DNA of 64,000 nucleotides. Source: Mixophyes australis. Lineage: Eukaryota > Chordata > Amphibia > Anura > Limnodynastidae. Of this stretch, positions 1 to 12,172 are shown in pieces (the stretch's first letter is position 1; every line of letters begins with the position of its first letter). Below the pieces are notes generated by a model, which was not told where the DNA came from, did not search any database, and saw nothing but the letters and a program-made list of their open reading frames with translations. Made by a program: the position numbers and the translations under genes. Where the stretch lies: assembly GCA_036250195.1 (NCBI GenBank), contig JAVHZZ010000007.1, positions 158,858,399-158,922,398 of the forward strand, in the 5' to 3' direction.

Positions 1-1275
1 GTAGTTCCACATGGCACCAGTGTCCCCCTGGCAGGGCTTGCTGGTACTAGTAGTTCCACATGGCACAGTGTCCCCCTGCCAGGGCTTGCTGGTACTAGTA
101 GTTCCACATGGCACCAGTGTCCCCCTGCTAGGGCTTGCTGGTACTATTAGTTCCACATGGCACAGTGTCCCCCTGGCAGGGCTAGCTGGTACTAGTAGTT
201 CCACATGGCACAGTGTCACCCTTCCAGGGCTTGCTGGTACTAGTAGTTCCACATGGCACAGTGTACCCCTGCCAGGGCTTGCTGGTACTAATTGTTCTAC
301 ATGGCACCAGTGTCCCCCTGCCAGGGCTTGCTGGTACTAGTAGTTCCACATGGCACCAGTGTCCCCCTGGCAGGGCTTGCTGGTACTAGTAGTTCCACAT
401 GGAACAGTGTCCCCCTGCCAGGGCTTGCTGGTACTAGTAGTTCCGCATGGCACCAGTGTCTCCCTGCCAGAACTTGCTGGTACTAGTAGTTCCACATGGC
501 ACCAGTGTCCCCCTGGCAGGGCTTGCTGGTACTAGTAGTTCCACATGGCACCAGTGTCCCCCTAGCAGGGCTTGCTGGTACTAGTACTTCTACATGGCAC
601 CAGTGTCCCCCTGGCAGGACTTGCTGGTACTAGTAGTTCTACATGACACCAGTGTCCCCCTGGCAGGGCTTGCTGGTACTAGTAGTTCTACATGGCACCA
701 ATCTCCCCCTGGCACGGCTTGCTGGTACTAGTAGTTCTACATGACACCAGTGTCCCCCTGGCAGGGCTTGCTGGTACTAGTAGTTCTACATGGCACCAAT
801 CTCCCCCTGGCAGGGCTTGCTGGTACTAGTAGTTCTACATGACACCAGTGTCCCCCTGGCAGGGCTTGCTGGTACTAGTAGTTCCACATGGCACCAGTGT
901 CCCCCTGGCAGGACTTGCTGGTACTAGTAGTTTCACATGACACAGTGTCCCCCTGGCAGGGCTTGTTGGTACTAGTAGTTCCACATGGCACCAGTGTCCC
1001 CCTAGCAGGACTTGCTGGTACTAGTAGTTCCACATGACACAGTGTCCCCCTGGCAGGGCTTGCTGGTACTAGTAGTTCCACATGGCACAGTGTCCCCCTG
1101 CCAGGGCTTGCTGGTAGTTGTAGTTCCACATGGCACCAGTGTCTCCCTGGCAGGGCTTGCTGGTAGTTGTAGTTCCACATGGCACCAGTGTCTCCCTGGC
1201 AGGGCTTGCTGGTAGTTGTAGTTCCACATGGCACCAGTGTCTCCCTGGCAGGGCTTGCTGGTACTTGTTGTTGGC
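1..1275. repeat. Minisatellite, 48/49-bp unit, about 26 copies
   Basis: Tandem copies of a unit with the core 'ttccacatggcaccagtg' followed by 'gcagggcttgctggtacta'. Units are 49 bp, or 48 bp where 'caccagtg' reads 'cacagtg'. Variants are interspersed (ggcagg/gccagg; tggtacta/tggtagttg in the last copies). The array is cut by the left window edge, so its true length is unknown. Open frames on both strands come from the repeat. Confidence 0.95.
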
Positions 1276-3096
1276 CCCATATGAAAATACCTGTCCGCCC
1301 AGGGAATCTGTATCCTGCCCTATAATTAAGTTCCACGTCCCAGAGTTCAGTATCGTAGGACACGTCCTGCACATGACAACAGGCTGGGAATGTAATGGGA
1401 ACAGTACCTGCTTTTTAGAAGGCTTTTGTGACTTGCACAATGACACATTTGTATCTGCACCGACTTGGTTATATCGTGAATAAAGGAAAATGTTCTGTAT
1501 TTTTTCTCTGTCAGTAATTATCTAAAAGGTCGTTTTAAACAAGCTGACGATACATTATCTGATCATACACAAGGATGTAGATCTGAGGTTTCCTAATCCG
1601 AATCAGCGAGAGACAGCACCTCTGTAATTCATCTAGTGTCCTGATCAGTGGTAGAATTACCATCAATGCAGCAGCTGCGTTGCCCAGGGGCCCCTGGAGA
1701 TAATGGGGCCCAATGCACAGGGAACTAGGGAGCTGTGGTCCCCGGTTTCCTCCTTCCCACTTCCCTGCACCGGCGCCCACAGTCCGCTAGTTGCGCCTCT
1801 GGTCCTGATTAAAGGGATGCTAAAGCAATCACAACTGGCACACGTGCCAGGCGGGGCACATAGATTAGTAACGCGCCGAAGCTCTGGGGCTGCACTAACG
1901 CAGCTGAAGATGTGCATGGTCCCAGGGCCCAGGGTCTGCTGCAGAACTGAAGACGTCTGTGCCGACAAGAGTGGAAAATCTGAACTGGCGGCACCACTGT
2001 GTGGTATAATATGAGGATTTACTTACTGGTTCCATTATTATTATCATGGTATTAGCATAGTAAAATAAGAAATATTTAAATGTTTATATATATAATGTAA
2101 ATAAGACCCAATGTAGCGCACGTCAGACAACCATTACTCATCTAATCGTTACAATGGTTTTATGTGTTGCTAGATTTTTTTAACTTCCATGACTGGAGTC
2201 GTTGCTGTTGTTTTATTGATCCAATGAGATACTAATCTATCAGAGATATCCGCACAGAAGGTAGAAGGATAATACAATAGTCTCACAGATCTACATGGGT
2301 TTAAAATATTGTGTATGTTGTGTGTTCTGCTTCTCAGGCCTATAAGAGACATTAATGATTACACGTTATCCCTGTCCGTCACTCACCCTGGTCGCTAATT
2401 CAAATCACATATTATTTCCTATCACTATCATGTCTTATAATATAAATATCAGGATCACTTTATGTGATCCCAGCTTGGTGATTCAAATAGTATGATTGAA
2501 ATTATTATCACATTTTATGTGGTGTATAAAGTATAGATATCGGTATTTAAATGAATTATAATCCTCTTACTGTGGATGTAAAAAGTAATAATAATAATTA
2601 AATCCAGACAGTGTTTTCTCCAAGAACAACAGAATGTAAAACTGGATGCTTTTTCCAGTTTTAATTTAAATGACATCTCTACAACTAGCCCCATCATAAT
2701 TATGTTTTTATCATCCAGATTTCAAGCCAGAAATCAAATATTGAATTCTATAGAGGTCCAGATGTTGATCATTGTGTAGGAATTAACTGGTGATCCCTAT
2801 ATGGGAGAAAAAGTTTTGGGTATCATTTAGGAAAAGACGTTGGCGTCAGTAAGAAAGACAAATTTGCAGAACAAAAATTTAAAACATCTAAAGCTGGATA
2901 CACATCTATGTACTCTTACTTCAGATGTGATTTCTGTAACGATTTCACCAACAATTAAAAGTCCCGCTGACCATACTGATTAATGTGTAAACACCTACAC
3001 GATTTACCTTCAAATCTGTGATCTTCATCCCTCTTGTGCGCGTTGTGAGTCACGTACAGCAGAGAGATCCATGATCCCTAACCTTCGGTGTAGGTG
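1276..3096. other. Gap without a recognised gene
   Basis: AT-rich, apparently non-coding sequence. A stretch near 1665-1800 is GC-rich ('ggggcccctggagataatggggccc') and may be an old dispersed repeat, but I cannot assign it. No splice-flanked coding signal was seen. Confidence 0.5.
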
Positions 3097-4444
3097 TACA
3101 GTTATGGCCAAAAGTTTTGAGAATGACACAAATATTATTTTTCACAAAGTCTGCTGCCTCAGTTTTTATGATGGTAATTTGCATATACTCCAGAATATCA
3201 TGAAGAGTGAAAAATTAATTTCAAAGTCCCTCTTTGCCATGACAATAAACTTTATCCCCAAAAAAACAACATTTCCACTGCATTTCAGCCCGGACACAAA
3301 AGGACCAGCTGACATCAGGTTAGTGATTCTCTCCTTAACACGGGTGACAGTGTGGATGAGGACAAGGCTGGAGATCACTCTGTCATGTTGATTGAGTTAG
3401 AATAACAGACTGGAAGCTTTAAAAAAAAGTGTGGTGCTTGAAATCATTGATCTTCCTATTTTAACCATGGTTACCTGCAAGAAAACACGTACAGACATCA
3501 TTGCTTTCCACAAAAGGCAAGTATATTGCTGCTAGTAAGATTGCACCTAAATCAACCATTTATCGGATCATTAAGAACTTCAAGGAGAGAGGTTCAATAG
3601 TTGTGAAGAACACTTCAGGGCGTCCAAGAACGTCCAGCAATCACCAGGACCGTCTCCTAAAGTTGATTCAGCTGCGGGATCGATGCACCACCAGTGCAGA
3701 GCTTGCTCGGGAATGGCAGCAGGCAGGTGTAAGTACTTCTGCACACACAGTAAGGCGAAGACTTTCGGAGAATGGTCTGATGTCAAGAAGGCCAGCAAAG
3801 AAGCCACTTCTCTCCATGAAAAACATCAGGGACAGACTGATATTCTGCAAAAGGTACAGGGATTGGACTGTTGAGGACTGGGGTAAAGTCATTTTCTCTG
3901 ATGAATCCCCTTTCAGATTGTTTGGGCCATCTGGAAAAACACTTGTCCGGAGAAGGGAAGGTGAGCGCTACCATCAGTCCTGTGTCATCCCAACAGTAAA
4001 GCATCCTGAGACCATTCATGTGTGGGGTTGCTTCTCAGCCAAGAGAGTGGGCTCACCCACAGCCATGAATAAAGAATGGTACTAAAACATCCTCCAGAAG
4101 CAACTTCTCCCAATCATCCAAGAACAGTTTGGGGATGAACAATGCCCTTTCCAGCATGATGGAGCACCTTGCCATAAGGCAAAAGTGATAACTAACTGGC
4201 TCGGGGATCAAAACATGCAAATTTTGGGTCCATGGCCAGGAAACTCCCCAGACCTTAACCCCATTGAGAACTTGTGGTCAATCCTCAAGAGGCGGAAGGA
4301 CAAACAAAAACCCACAAATTTTGACAAACTCCAAGCATTGATTAGACAAGAATGGGCGGCCATCAGTCAGTATGTGGCCCAGAAGTTAATTGACAGCATG
4401 CCAGGGCGAACTGCAGAGGTCTTCAAAAAGAAGGGTCAACACTG
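3097..4444 (+). mobile_element. Tc1/mariner-like transposon, left part
   Basis: The left terminal repeat begins just after a TA (3097-3098) with 'cagttatggccaaaagtttt', typical of the long-ITR Tc1-like elements common in fish and frogs. The transposase pseudogene follows on the same strand. The element stops abruptly at about 4444, inside the 3' part that should continue with 'caaatattgactc'. The missing right end lies in opposite orientation at 5726-5908. Confidence 0.9.
3467..4444 (+). pseudogene. Decayed Tc1-like DDE transposase
   Basis: The natural start is the ATG at 3467 (MVTCKKTRTDIIAFHK). A small deletion near 3515 shifts the frame. The main frame then runs from about 3501 with helix-turn-helix DNA-binding text (IAPKSTIYRIIKNFKERGS), and GRPRTS at about 3618. 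The first catalytic Asp is in 'DESPF' near 3902. A stop at 4083-4085 (taa) interrupts the frame, which resumes in phase with 'QHDGAPCH' (second Asp) and 'NSPDLNPIENLW' (Glu), giving the DD34E layout of Tc1. With one frameshift and one internal stop it cannot make active enzyme. Confidence 0.9.
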
Positions 4445-5155
4445 TTGTCTTTGGGCTGGATCATTAAAAATTCCCAACACTTTACACTGTTCTCTATTCT
4501 AGCTTGTATTTTTTTTTAAAAAAAAAAGTTTAGTCCGAGTCTTTCAGCTAACCCTTCTCTGGTGGATGTCGATGGGCCCCAATAACTTGTTGTATGTAGA
4601 GATAATTCTGGTTTCTAAATGGTTTCATGGCCAAATTCATTGTTTAGTCCACTGGAGGGGTTATGTGGATAGAGTGACCACTTGCATTATAAATGGCAGG
4701 AAGAGCTCGGCCACCCGGGCGGTGATAGTGTTGCTCCTGCACTTTGTACAATGTGGAGCCAGATGTTTGCTGAGACTATACTTATTGATTACCTTGATTG
4801 CCTGTCCCCTGATATACTTGACTGCTTCCCGTCTTGACCCTTGGCTTGTTTCTAGACGTACTTGCTCGCTGCCATCTCTGACCCTTTGGCTTGTCTTTGG
4901 TTATCCCTGCCACCTGCCCCTGCAACTTCCCTGGATCTGGGTACCCTCTGGTGTATTTCTACTACTTCCAGTCTCAATACTTCATCGCTACCCGGTACCT
5001 GAGATAAACTCATGTGACTCTGAGTATAAGTCCAGAGGCATCTGAATACCTGTGAGAATAATATTCTCTATTGGGAAGATGGCTTGCTATAGGTGAAGAC
5101 CTCTCAAACACCCAACTCTAAGAGTTTATCTGGCTGTATGTAATTTTGTTCTCAA
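4445..5155 (+). mobile_element. Ty3/gypsy retrotransposon 3' part: integrase C-terminus, chromodomain, LTR side
   Basis: Directly after the broken Tc1 the plus strand reads LKIPNTLHCSLF (about 4466-4502), the end of a gypsy integrase. A chromodomain-like stretch follows at about 4590-4670 (HCLVHWRGYV), then CT-rich sequence ending near 5040 that resembles the 3' untranslated or LTR region of such elements. Frames are broken. The upstream part of the same kind of element lies on the opposite strand at 5909-7420, and the two ends are complementary in content (see findings). The limit at 5155 is approximate. Confidence 0.7.
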
Positions 5156-5725
5156 AGTCCCATAAAAAGATTAGCATAACTTGGTTCAAACATTGTCCCC
5201 ATGGCCGTGCCTTGTAGCTGTAAATAAAAATTCTCAAAAATCCATAATTTCAACAATAAAATCGACTTGTCCCAACATTAGTGTGTTGTCCTCCAAAAAT
5301 AATGTTCTAGATGCTTCATTTCCTTGTGAATTAATAATGAATGTGTACAAAGAAGACACATCAGTAGTTTCTTAACAAATCTCCTTCCTGCCATTCAAAC
5401 TCCTGCAGCATTTGGATGATCTGGATCAAGTCTCTTGGCTAAGAAATTTGTTCACAAGTTTCTTAAAAAAATTATGCACCTGGCTAGATAGTCCTGATGT
5501 TAGGGAGTTATTCCCAAAAATAATGGACCTTCGTGGGGGATTAATTGGGTTGTTATATAACTTGGGTAAAAAACAAAATAGGGGAATCTTGGGGGAGTGA
5601 TATTTAAATAATCTAACTTTCCTTTTAGTCAGGTTATTCTTCTTGAAGGCCTCTGCTAGCATTCTGGAAAGCTGCTTCTTGTAAGTTTGCGTAGGATTAA
5701 GAGGTAACACTTTGCAAGTCATAGT
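5156..5725 (-). mobile_element. Penelope-like element fragment (reverse transcriptase)
   Basis: On the minus strand, 'GTAMGTMFEPSYANLFMG' at about 5158-5212 matches the conserved 'GTAMGT..APSYANLFMG' block of Penelope-like reverse transcriptases. Upstream on that strand (5426-5700) a frame contains 'FLPKLYNNPINPPRRSII' and 'NSLTSGLSSQVHNFFKKLV', matching the preceding RT block (PKIHK.. PPGRPI). Frames are interrupted, so this is a dead fragment. It sits between gypsy LTR-side sequence and a Tc1 end. Confidence 0.75.
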
Positions 5726-5908
5726 ATGTTCAGTCAGTTTGAGAATGACACAAGTATTGGTTTTCACTACGTTTGCTGCTTGAGTGTTTTTAGACCTTTT
5801 TGTCAGATGTTGCTATGTTATACTGATGTAACATTACAAGCATTTCATAAGTGTCAAAGGCTTTTCTTGACAATTACATTAAGTTTATGCAAAGAGTCAA
5901 TATTTGCA
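5726..5908 (-). mobile_element. Tc1-like transposon right end, inverted
   Basis: The plus strand shows 'tttgagaatgacacaagtat' at about 5739, the inner part of the same terminal repeat as at 3099-3135. It continues with 'gtttgctgcttgagtgtttt' and ends in 'gactctttgc...' read on the minus strand. This is the 3' non-coding end of the Tc1 family at 3097-4444, in the reverse direction, and it starts exactly where that copy stops. The outermost repeat bases are degraded. Confidence 0.85.
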
Positions 5909-7420
5909 GGGTTCACGCTCTAATAATTTTGAATGGGTCACTTCACTTAGGTCCATATTTCCTCAACGGTTGCTGGAGTCTTATATTTCAGAGGGATAAC
6001 CAGACCCTATCACCCACTTTAAAAGTACATGTCCTGTGTTGCTGATCTGAGAAAATTTTTGAACAAAAGGAAGCAGTAATAATGCTAAATGAACCTTCCT
6101 CCAAATGGATTTAAAACATAGAAATATATTATATATATTGGGGAGGTTAGTAAGCATGAGGTGAGATCATGAGTTAGATCTAGGATACTACACAAAATAA
6201 TGGATGTATTAGAAGAGAAATAACAGGAGTTATTATATGTAAATTCAGCCCACGGTAAGTATTCAACAGTTATTGTGAAGTTTAGAAATATAACATCACA
6301 GATACTGCTCTAAACACTGGGTCACCCTTTCAGTCTTATAATGAGGGTGATAAGCAGAGGATGAGCTTAAGTTAATATCCAGCTAGGAACAAAAGGATTT
6401 CCAGAATTGAGCAACAAATTGAGATCCTCGGTCTGAGACTATATCAGCACAGTCTATGGAGTCTGGTTATATGTTGGATGAAAAGAGAGGCCAACGATTT
6501 AACAGTGGGTAGCTCTGCAAGAGGAACAAAATGAGCCATTTTGCTAAATCAATCAACAATCACCTAGAGGATATTATGACTAACAACAATGGGGAATTCA
6601 AGAATAAAAGCCACAGAGATAAGGGTCCAGGGTTTTCATTCTAGGAGACTTATTTCTGGCACCTATTTCATAAGACAGGTCAAATTATTTGATGTCATAA
6701 TTCATCATTGACCACGAAACTAAACGGCAGACAGTTCGACTCTCCCGAGACCAGTAGTTTCTGGACATATAGATACGAGATAGAGCGTCGGCTTTGAGGT
6801 TCTTAGAAACGGTTCTGTATGTAATAATAAAGTTCAGTTGGTTACAGAACAGCGCCCAACGTGCTCGTCTTGAAATTAGTCTTTTTGCTGACTCGATATC
6901 CAACAGGTTTTTGTGGTCAGTAAGAATGGCTCCTTCTTACGAATACTTCCAGACCTCAAAGTCCTTCTTTATTGCAAGGAGTTCTCGATTATCAACATCA
7001 TAATTGGATTCAGCAGAATAAAACTTGCTGGATAGAACGGCCCACTGGTGTAGCCCATGTACTGGGTCCACGGCAGAGAGGACGGCTCCTGTACCCACAT
7101 CTGAAACATCCACTTCGATAAGGTCATTGTGTGTTGAGATGATGAGAACTGGAGCAGAGATTAATGCTTGTTTAAAGGCAACGAAAGCTTCCAAGGCTTG
7201 AGGGGTCCAATCCACAGTCTCAGCCACTTTCTAGTCAGAGCAGTGACTCGACCAGGACTGAAAATGAGCAAATAAATCTTCTATAGTAATTGGCGAATCC
7301 TAAAAACCTTTGGATGGCGGTTGGTCGGTTGAACCCAATCTTTGATGGCCTGAAATTGACTGGGATCCAAAGAGAAACCTTCAGTGGAGATAATGTATCC
7401 TAGAAACCTTGGTAGCTTCA
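5909..7420 (-). pseudogene. Ty3/gypsy pol remnant: RT end, RNase H, integrase
   Basis: Reading down the minus strand: the end of the reverse transcriptase with 'STEGFSLDPSQFQAIKDWV' (about 7400-7340), then 'VDWTPQALEAFVAFKQAL' (7210), an RNase H region with '[15 protein letters not shown]' (about 6920) and '[12 protein letters not shown]' (6775), then an integrase core with 'KMAHFVPLAELPTVKSL' (about 6540). The integrase C-terminal part ends near 5915. Several stops and frameshifts are present. No gag or 5' LTR was recognised beyond 7420. The 3' continuation is at 4445-5155 on the other strand. Confidence 0.85.
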
Positions 7421-8989
7421 AATTAGTAACTAGACAAAGGAAATGCAGAGATCAGCAGCGTCAGAAAGCGTCTCAGCTGCCTAGGACCAGGTGGACGGCA
7501 GAACATAGCGACTATAACACCAGCAGTAACCAGACAGGAATCAACATGAAAGCATGGCTTGAGGAAACAAACTGAGGTTTCTTCCCATGTCATATTGGGC
7601 AGCTTGTAAATGGTCTTAAAACTAATGAATTTTAATATGTGTTGACCGGTGTCGCAACCCTCATACATTTAATATATAATTATTTAATATATACATTTTA
7701 AAGTACATTTATTCCTCCCCTGGTGCCTAACAAAGCATCGGGTATTAACCCCTCTGATACTGTAACCACGTGAGAGGTGAGGGATCGAGGGGGACATGAG
7801 GGGGACCCAGCCATAGTAATACATCCTCAAACTGGTCCTGTGGTAAAAGAACGTGCCTTTTACTCAATCGTAGTTAGGTCCATTGCGTTAGAGATTAATT
7901 GAATTTAGTTATGTTAGTTGTACATGAGACCGCTGAGATCTTTGCTGGTGTTTAGAAGATCTTAATATTGAATCTTTTTTTTTTTATTTTTTTTATACAT
8001 ATAAGGTGATTGATTGGTCCGTTCTGCTATTACACCGGAACTAGTACTTCATGCATGTTTCTAAGTGCTACATTGTAGACTAATAAGTATACCATTATCA
8101 GTGATTTTATATTTGTAGCATTAATTCTCCAAGGTTTGGTATTCTAAATCAAGACTGAACAGCGCACATTGTGATTGTAGTACGTGTATGTCTGATAATT
8201 TAGTACATTTATCTGGTGAGCATACTGTATTGGTTTCACTTTCATGGTATACTCTGGATATTGCAGAATGACTGTTTGTAAATTGATATCTGGTGGTTTA
8301 GATGCTCTTACAAGTGAGTTTAGATGACTGTTGCCAGTTCAGGACAGGAGGTGATTATCAATCTGGATAAACATAGATTGTGGCTTTGTATTGTCACTTC
8401 TCGATGTTATGTTCAGCGTTTTATTATTCAGTCATAGTCGAGTTGTTTTCATGGTTACAACTGGACTCTGACTTCTCTCTTTTTGTGGAAGTAACAATGA
8501 TTTTGTTTTAATGGTTTTTAACCGTCCAACCAATAAATATTTTGCTTATAGCCCCAGTAGTTACCATTCCTGTACATCTAGTTGTATTACTATATATGTC
8601 GGATCATCCTTTCTACGTACACACAAGGACATATTGTCCACACCTGGGCACACGCGTTTCACATTATATACATAATATAGTTAGATGGACGGAGGCACCA
8701 ACTTTTTTCAAGTTGCACGAATACCTTAGATATTGTTTATTGCATTATATAGGTATATCACTTCTATTTATGTGTCACTCAGTCTGACATACACTTTATT
8801 TATACATATGTAGTGGTTTTATCCTCAGTTGTTGGACAATTACCATCTGTACATAGTTATACTGTGTGCATGTAGGTTTATATACTACTATAGTTACACT
8901 AATCATCAGTGTATTGATTTATCCGTCCTTGCAGTATTTTGTTACAGCCAGAGTGTGACACCGAGAGTGTGAGTGAGAATGAGTGTGAG
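7421..8989. other. Gap without a recognised gene
   Basis: 7421-7700 may still be part of the gypsy element (minus-strand frame 7423-7668) but no domain is clear. 7700-8989 is AT-rich, with a T-run near 7976-7999. Nothing else is recognisable. Confidence 0.5.
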
Positions 8990-9265
8990 AGCATTAGAGA
9001 GATAGTGAGTAAGAGAATGTGAGTGTGTATCAGTGAGAGTATGAGCGAGTGACAGAGTAAGAGAATGTGAGTGTGTATCAGTGAGAGTATGAGCGAGTGA
9101 CAGAGTAAGAGAATGTGAGTGTGTAACAGTGAGAGTATGAGCGAGTGACAGAGTAAGAGAATGTGAGTGTGTATCAGTGAGAGTATGAGCAAGTGACAGA
9201 GTAAGAGAATGTGAGTGTGTAACAGTGAGAGTATGAGCGAGTGACAGAGTAAGAGAATGTGAGTG
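8990..9265. repeat. Minisatellite, 48-bp unit, about 5 copies
   Basis: The unit contains 'gacagagtaagagaatgtga' and 'gtgagagtatgagcgagt', with a tat/taac alternation between copies. The strand is strongly purine-rich (G/A and T/G only in most positions). The open frames on the complementary strand are repeat artefacts. Confidence 0.9.
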
Positions 9266-9383
9266 AGAGCGTCGGGGAATGAGAGAGAGTATAAGAGAGA
9301 TGAGAGAAGACACGTCCAGACCTACAAGACATACAGGAAGTACAGCGTGTATATCACTTGTCTGCGGTAACTACAGCCGCTCA

Positions 9384-9607
9384 GTGTCCACCATCAGTGT
9401 GCGCCAACCATCAGTGTGCGCCAACCATCAGTGTGCGCCAACCATCAGTGTCCGACAACCATCAGTGTCCACCATCAGTGTGCGCCAACCATCAGTGTGC
9501 ACCAACCATCAGTGTCCACCATCAGTGTGCACCAACCATCAGTGTGCGCCAACCATCAGTGTCCACCATCAGTGTGCGCCAACCATCAGTGTGCGCCAAC
9601 CATCATC
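9384..9607. repeat. Minisatellite, 17-bp and 13-bp units
   Basis: Tandem 'accatcagtgtgcgcca' (17 bp) alternating with a shortened 'accatcagtgtcc' form, plus single-base variants (gcaccaacc, gacaacc). About 14 units. Confidence 0.9.
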
Positions 9608-12006
9608 CGCCAGGTCTGTATCCAATGCATCGGCAGAAATGTGTCTTATAAGCAGCATATTTTTATACATTAATCTAATATCTTAATGGGATAAATTAAA
9701 AAGGAAAATATATTTGGTTAGTAGAACACATTTCAAATATCCTTTTAACGGTCAATGATCTTAAAACATCCAATGAATAAGAGACATATGAAATCCATAC
9801 ACTTCATATGAATCAGGAGCTTACACCCCAAGACGACCTAACACACAGTACACAGATATAATTGTATAATCTTACACCGCACATCTAATTATCCAGAATA
9901 AACTGCGTCTTATGCCCCAACAAGCCTCACAAATACCACCCCAACTACCCCTGTTTTGGACCCAAAATCCTAGGAGTACCCCCACTGAATCCTCTCAGCA
10001 GTGCTAACAACAATACAGTATAAGCCCTAATTCTTCCACACATCATTGTGAAATGTGAGTAGTGTTTTGTGGTTTTGTATAGTAAGTGGTGTTGACATAA
10101 ACTTAGTGTCCTGACTTCCGCTGTCGCTCGTGTCTGTGTTCATAGCTCAAATCTAAACAAAGGTTCCTCAGTTTACACTGAGCTGTAATGTAAATGAATC
10201 AGTGTATATTGTACAATAAGCAGTGAAAGATGGGGCAGATTCTGCTACCTCTGGGGCAATATACGTTTATATTCAGCTCTCCAGATACTGACTGTGAGAT
10301 AACCCACATTCTGCGTCGTCTACGGTCACGGAACAGACGTGGGCAGAGCAGACACATTCCGGCCTGTACAGACTGCGTCCACAAACTGTGTACAAGGTCC
10401 TTTCCTGACATTCAGCTACTGGGTGGGAATTATTGGCCCAGGAAGGGAGGAATTAACAAAACAATCAAATTAACAATCAGACTCTCAGGCGCTCGCCACA
10501 CTCAAAACAGGGCAGAACAAAGTCTAATTCTCTATCAATGCTGCCCACTTGTTTTCAATGTTCTATCAATTTAAAGGAGCAGAGATTCATATGTGCAACA
10601 TATGTTACTGTAAAGGTCGCTGCAGTTGTAATCACTGTAGATTTTCCATAATTTTCCACTGTGCAGCAAATCGGTATCACAGTTACTTTGTTATTACTGA
10701 CCTACATTGTCATTAGTCACCTCTCTGACCAACACTAGTGAGTGCACATTTTCATCGCTGCAGGGGGACCAGCGGCGAATTTGAGTGTGAGTGAGGAGAA
10801 GTGTGAGCAAGCAAGAGTGCGAACAAGTGAGAGTGTGAGTGTGAGCAAGAGCACATAAGAGAGAGTGTGTGAGAAAGGGCATATAGGTAAGATAGCGCAT
10901 GAAAGTATGATCAAGAGAGCATAGACCAAGAGAAAGCAGGAGAACGTGAGCAAGAGAGAACATGAATTAGAGTGAGCAATAGTGAGCGTGCACTAAACTC
11001 ATTTATCACCCATTAGATTATTTTACTCCTTAAACATAATTGAGTTTGAATTTGTATTGAGCAGATTGTTATATTATTTGAAATGATTGTAACATTGTTT
11101 ATGGCTCATTAATCACCATTGTAATAATTTTAGTGCGATAGGTTTATGAATCGGTTCCCGGCAGCGTAATTCACCGTGTAAAACGGCATCAATGAACAGT
11201 GCTCTGTGTCACAGCGTCACACGAGAAATGTTTAATGAACAAAATGATACATAAACCAGGAGATTCCCAGTTACTGCCCCTGGCTGGAGGTAAATAACAG
11301 ACAATATACCCCAGCACGGGGCATCAGCTGTCATCCCAGGAAGTGGCTGCAAATCATCCGGCAGCTTTTTGTGGGGTGAACCAATATTCTGCCTATTGAC
11401 TCTCTAGGGACATAATTGAGGTACGAGGCACGAGGCACATCTTTTCCTAGTCTATTGTTTGGCTGTATTCTCATAAATATCACTTCCCCCTTGTAGGGGA
11501 CATTTCTCTTTAAATGTAGCCACGTGGGACCTTGACCTCATTTCTTCACATTTCTGGAATTCTGTATCAGGCGGTAATTTTCTGCAGTATAGGTTGTAAA
11601 ACAAACAAAAAACATTTTAAATGTGAAGGAAACACACTGCACACTGCCATATACGCCAGGTTTCTTTGTTCAGGTTGAATGTTTTTTCTATTGGGCTTCC
11701 TTGAGACCTCCGGTGACACACCAGAGATTCTGTTTCAGGAAACATGAAGTCTCTTCAGGTGGAGGGGGGGGGGGTGAATGTCTATATCTGCCCCCCCAGA
11801 GTGGGTAACCCCACAATAAGCATGAATAGTCTGAATAATCAGCAAACAGTCGCAGCAGCAGAGATAGACACCACCATTCTCCGTCACCTCTCGACTACAC
11901 CTCACATGTGACTCTGGATTCTGCGGCATTACTTCCCCCGATGCAGGGTTCCTCCTTTGGCGCACGTTATACGCTCAGCGGCCCTCTGTTACCAGAGAGA
12001 CCCGAT
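9608..12006. other. Region 3' of SLC12A8
   Basis: No gene recognised. 10775-10985 is a degenerate purine-rich 'gagtgtgagcaagagag' repeat. Part of 11000-12006 should be the 3' UTR of SLC12A8. The nearest poly(A) signal-like hexamer I found on the minus strand is ATTAAA (plus-strand tttaat, 11231-11236), which would give a 3' UTR of about 770 bases; this is a weak call. A G-run lies at 11764-11776. Confidence 0.4.
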
Positions 12007-12172
12007 CTAGTGAAACTGGTTTACAAATTGCCCCTTACTGATAACAGACGAATGGTGGAATCGGCCACGCGACGCAAAGTCAGCGTTCTCCTCCGTCAGC
12101 TGCGTGGTTTCCATGCCGACATAGGCAAAGGTTGGAGTCACCACATACTGCTCCTTGTACGAAGGCTTCCTC
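12007..12172 (-). CDS. SLC12A8: SLC12A8 terminal coding exon 13 (residues 705-759)
   Basis: Acceptor 'ctccccccacag'. Encodes the cytoplasmic C-terminus: [19 protein letters not shown], then '[20 protein letters not shown]' and [15 protein letters not shown], ending at TAG (plus-strand 12007-12009). The MEMTQLTQENADF-like block is a hallmark of SLC12A8. Confidence 0.96.

Noticed and set aside
10199..10574. 114- and 70-codon frames on opposite strands
   Set aside because: No homology, start context or splice signals; expected by chance in this base composition.
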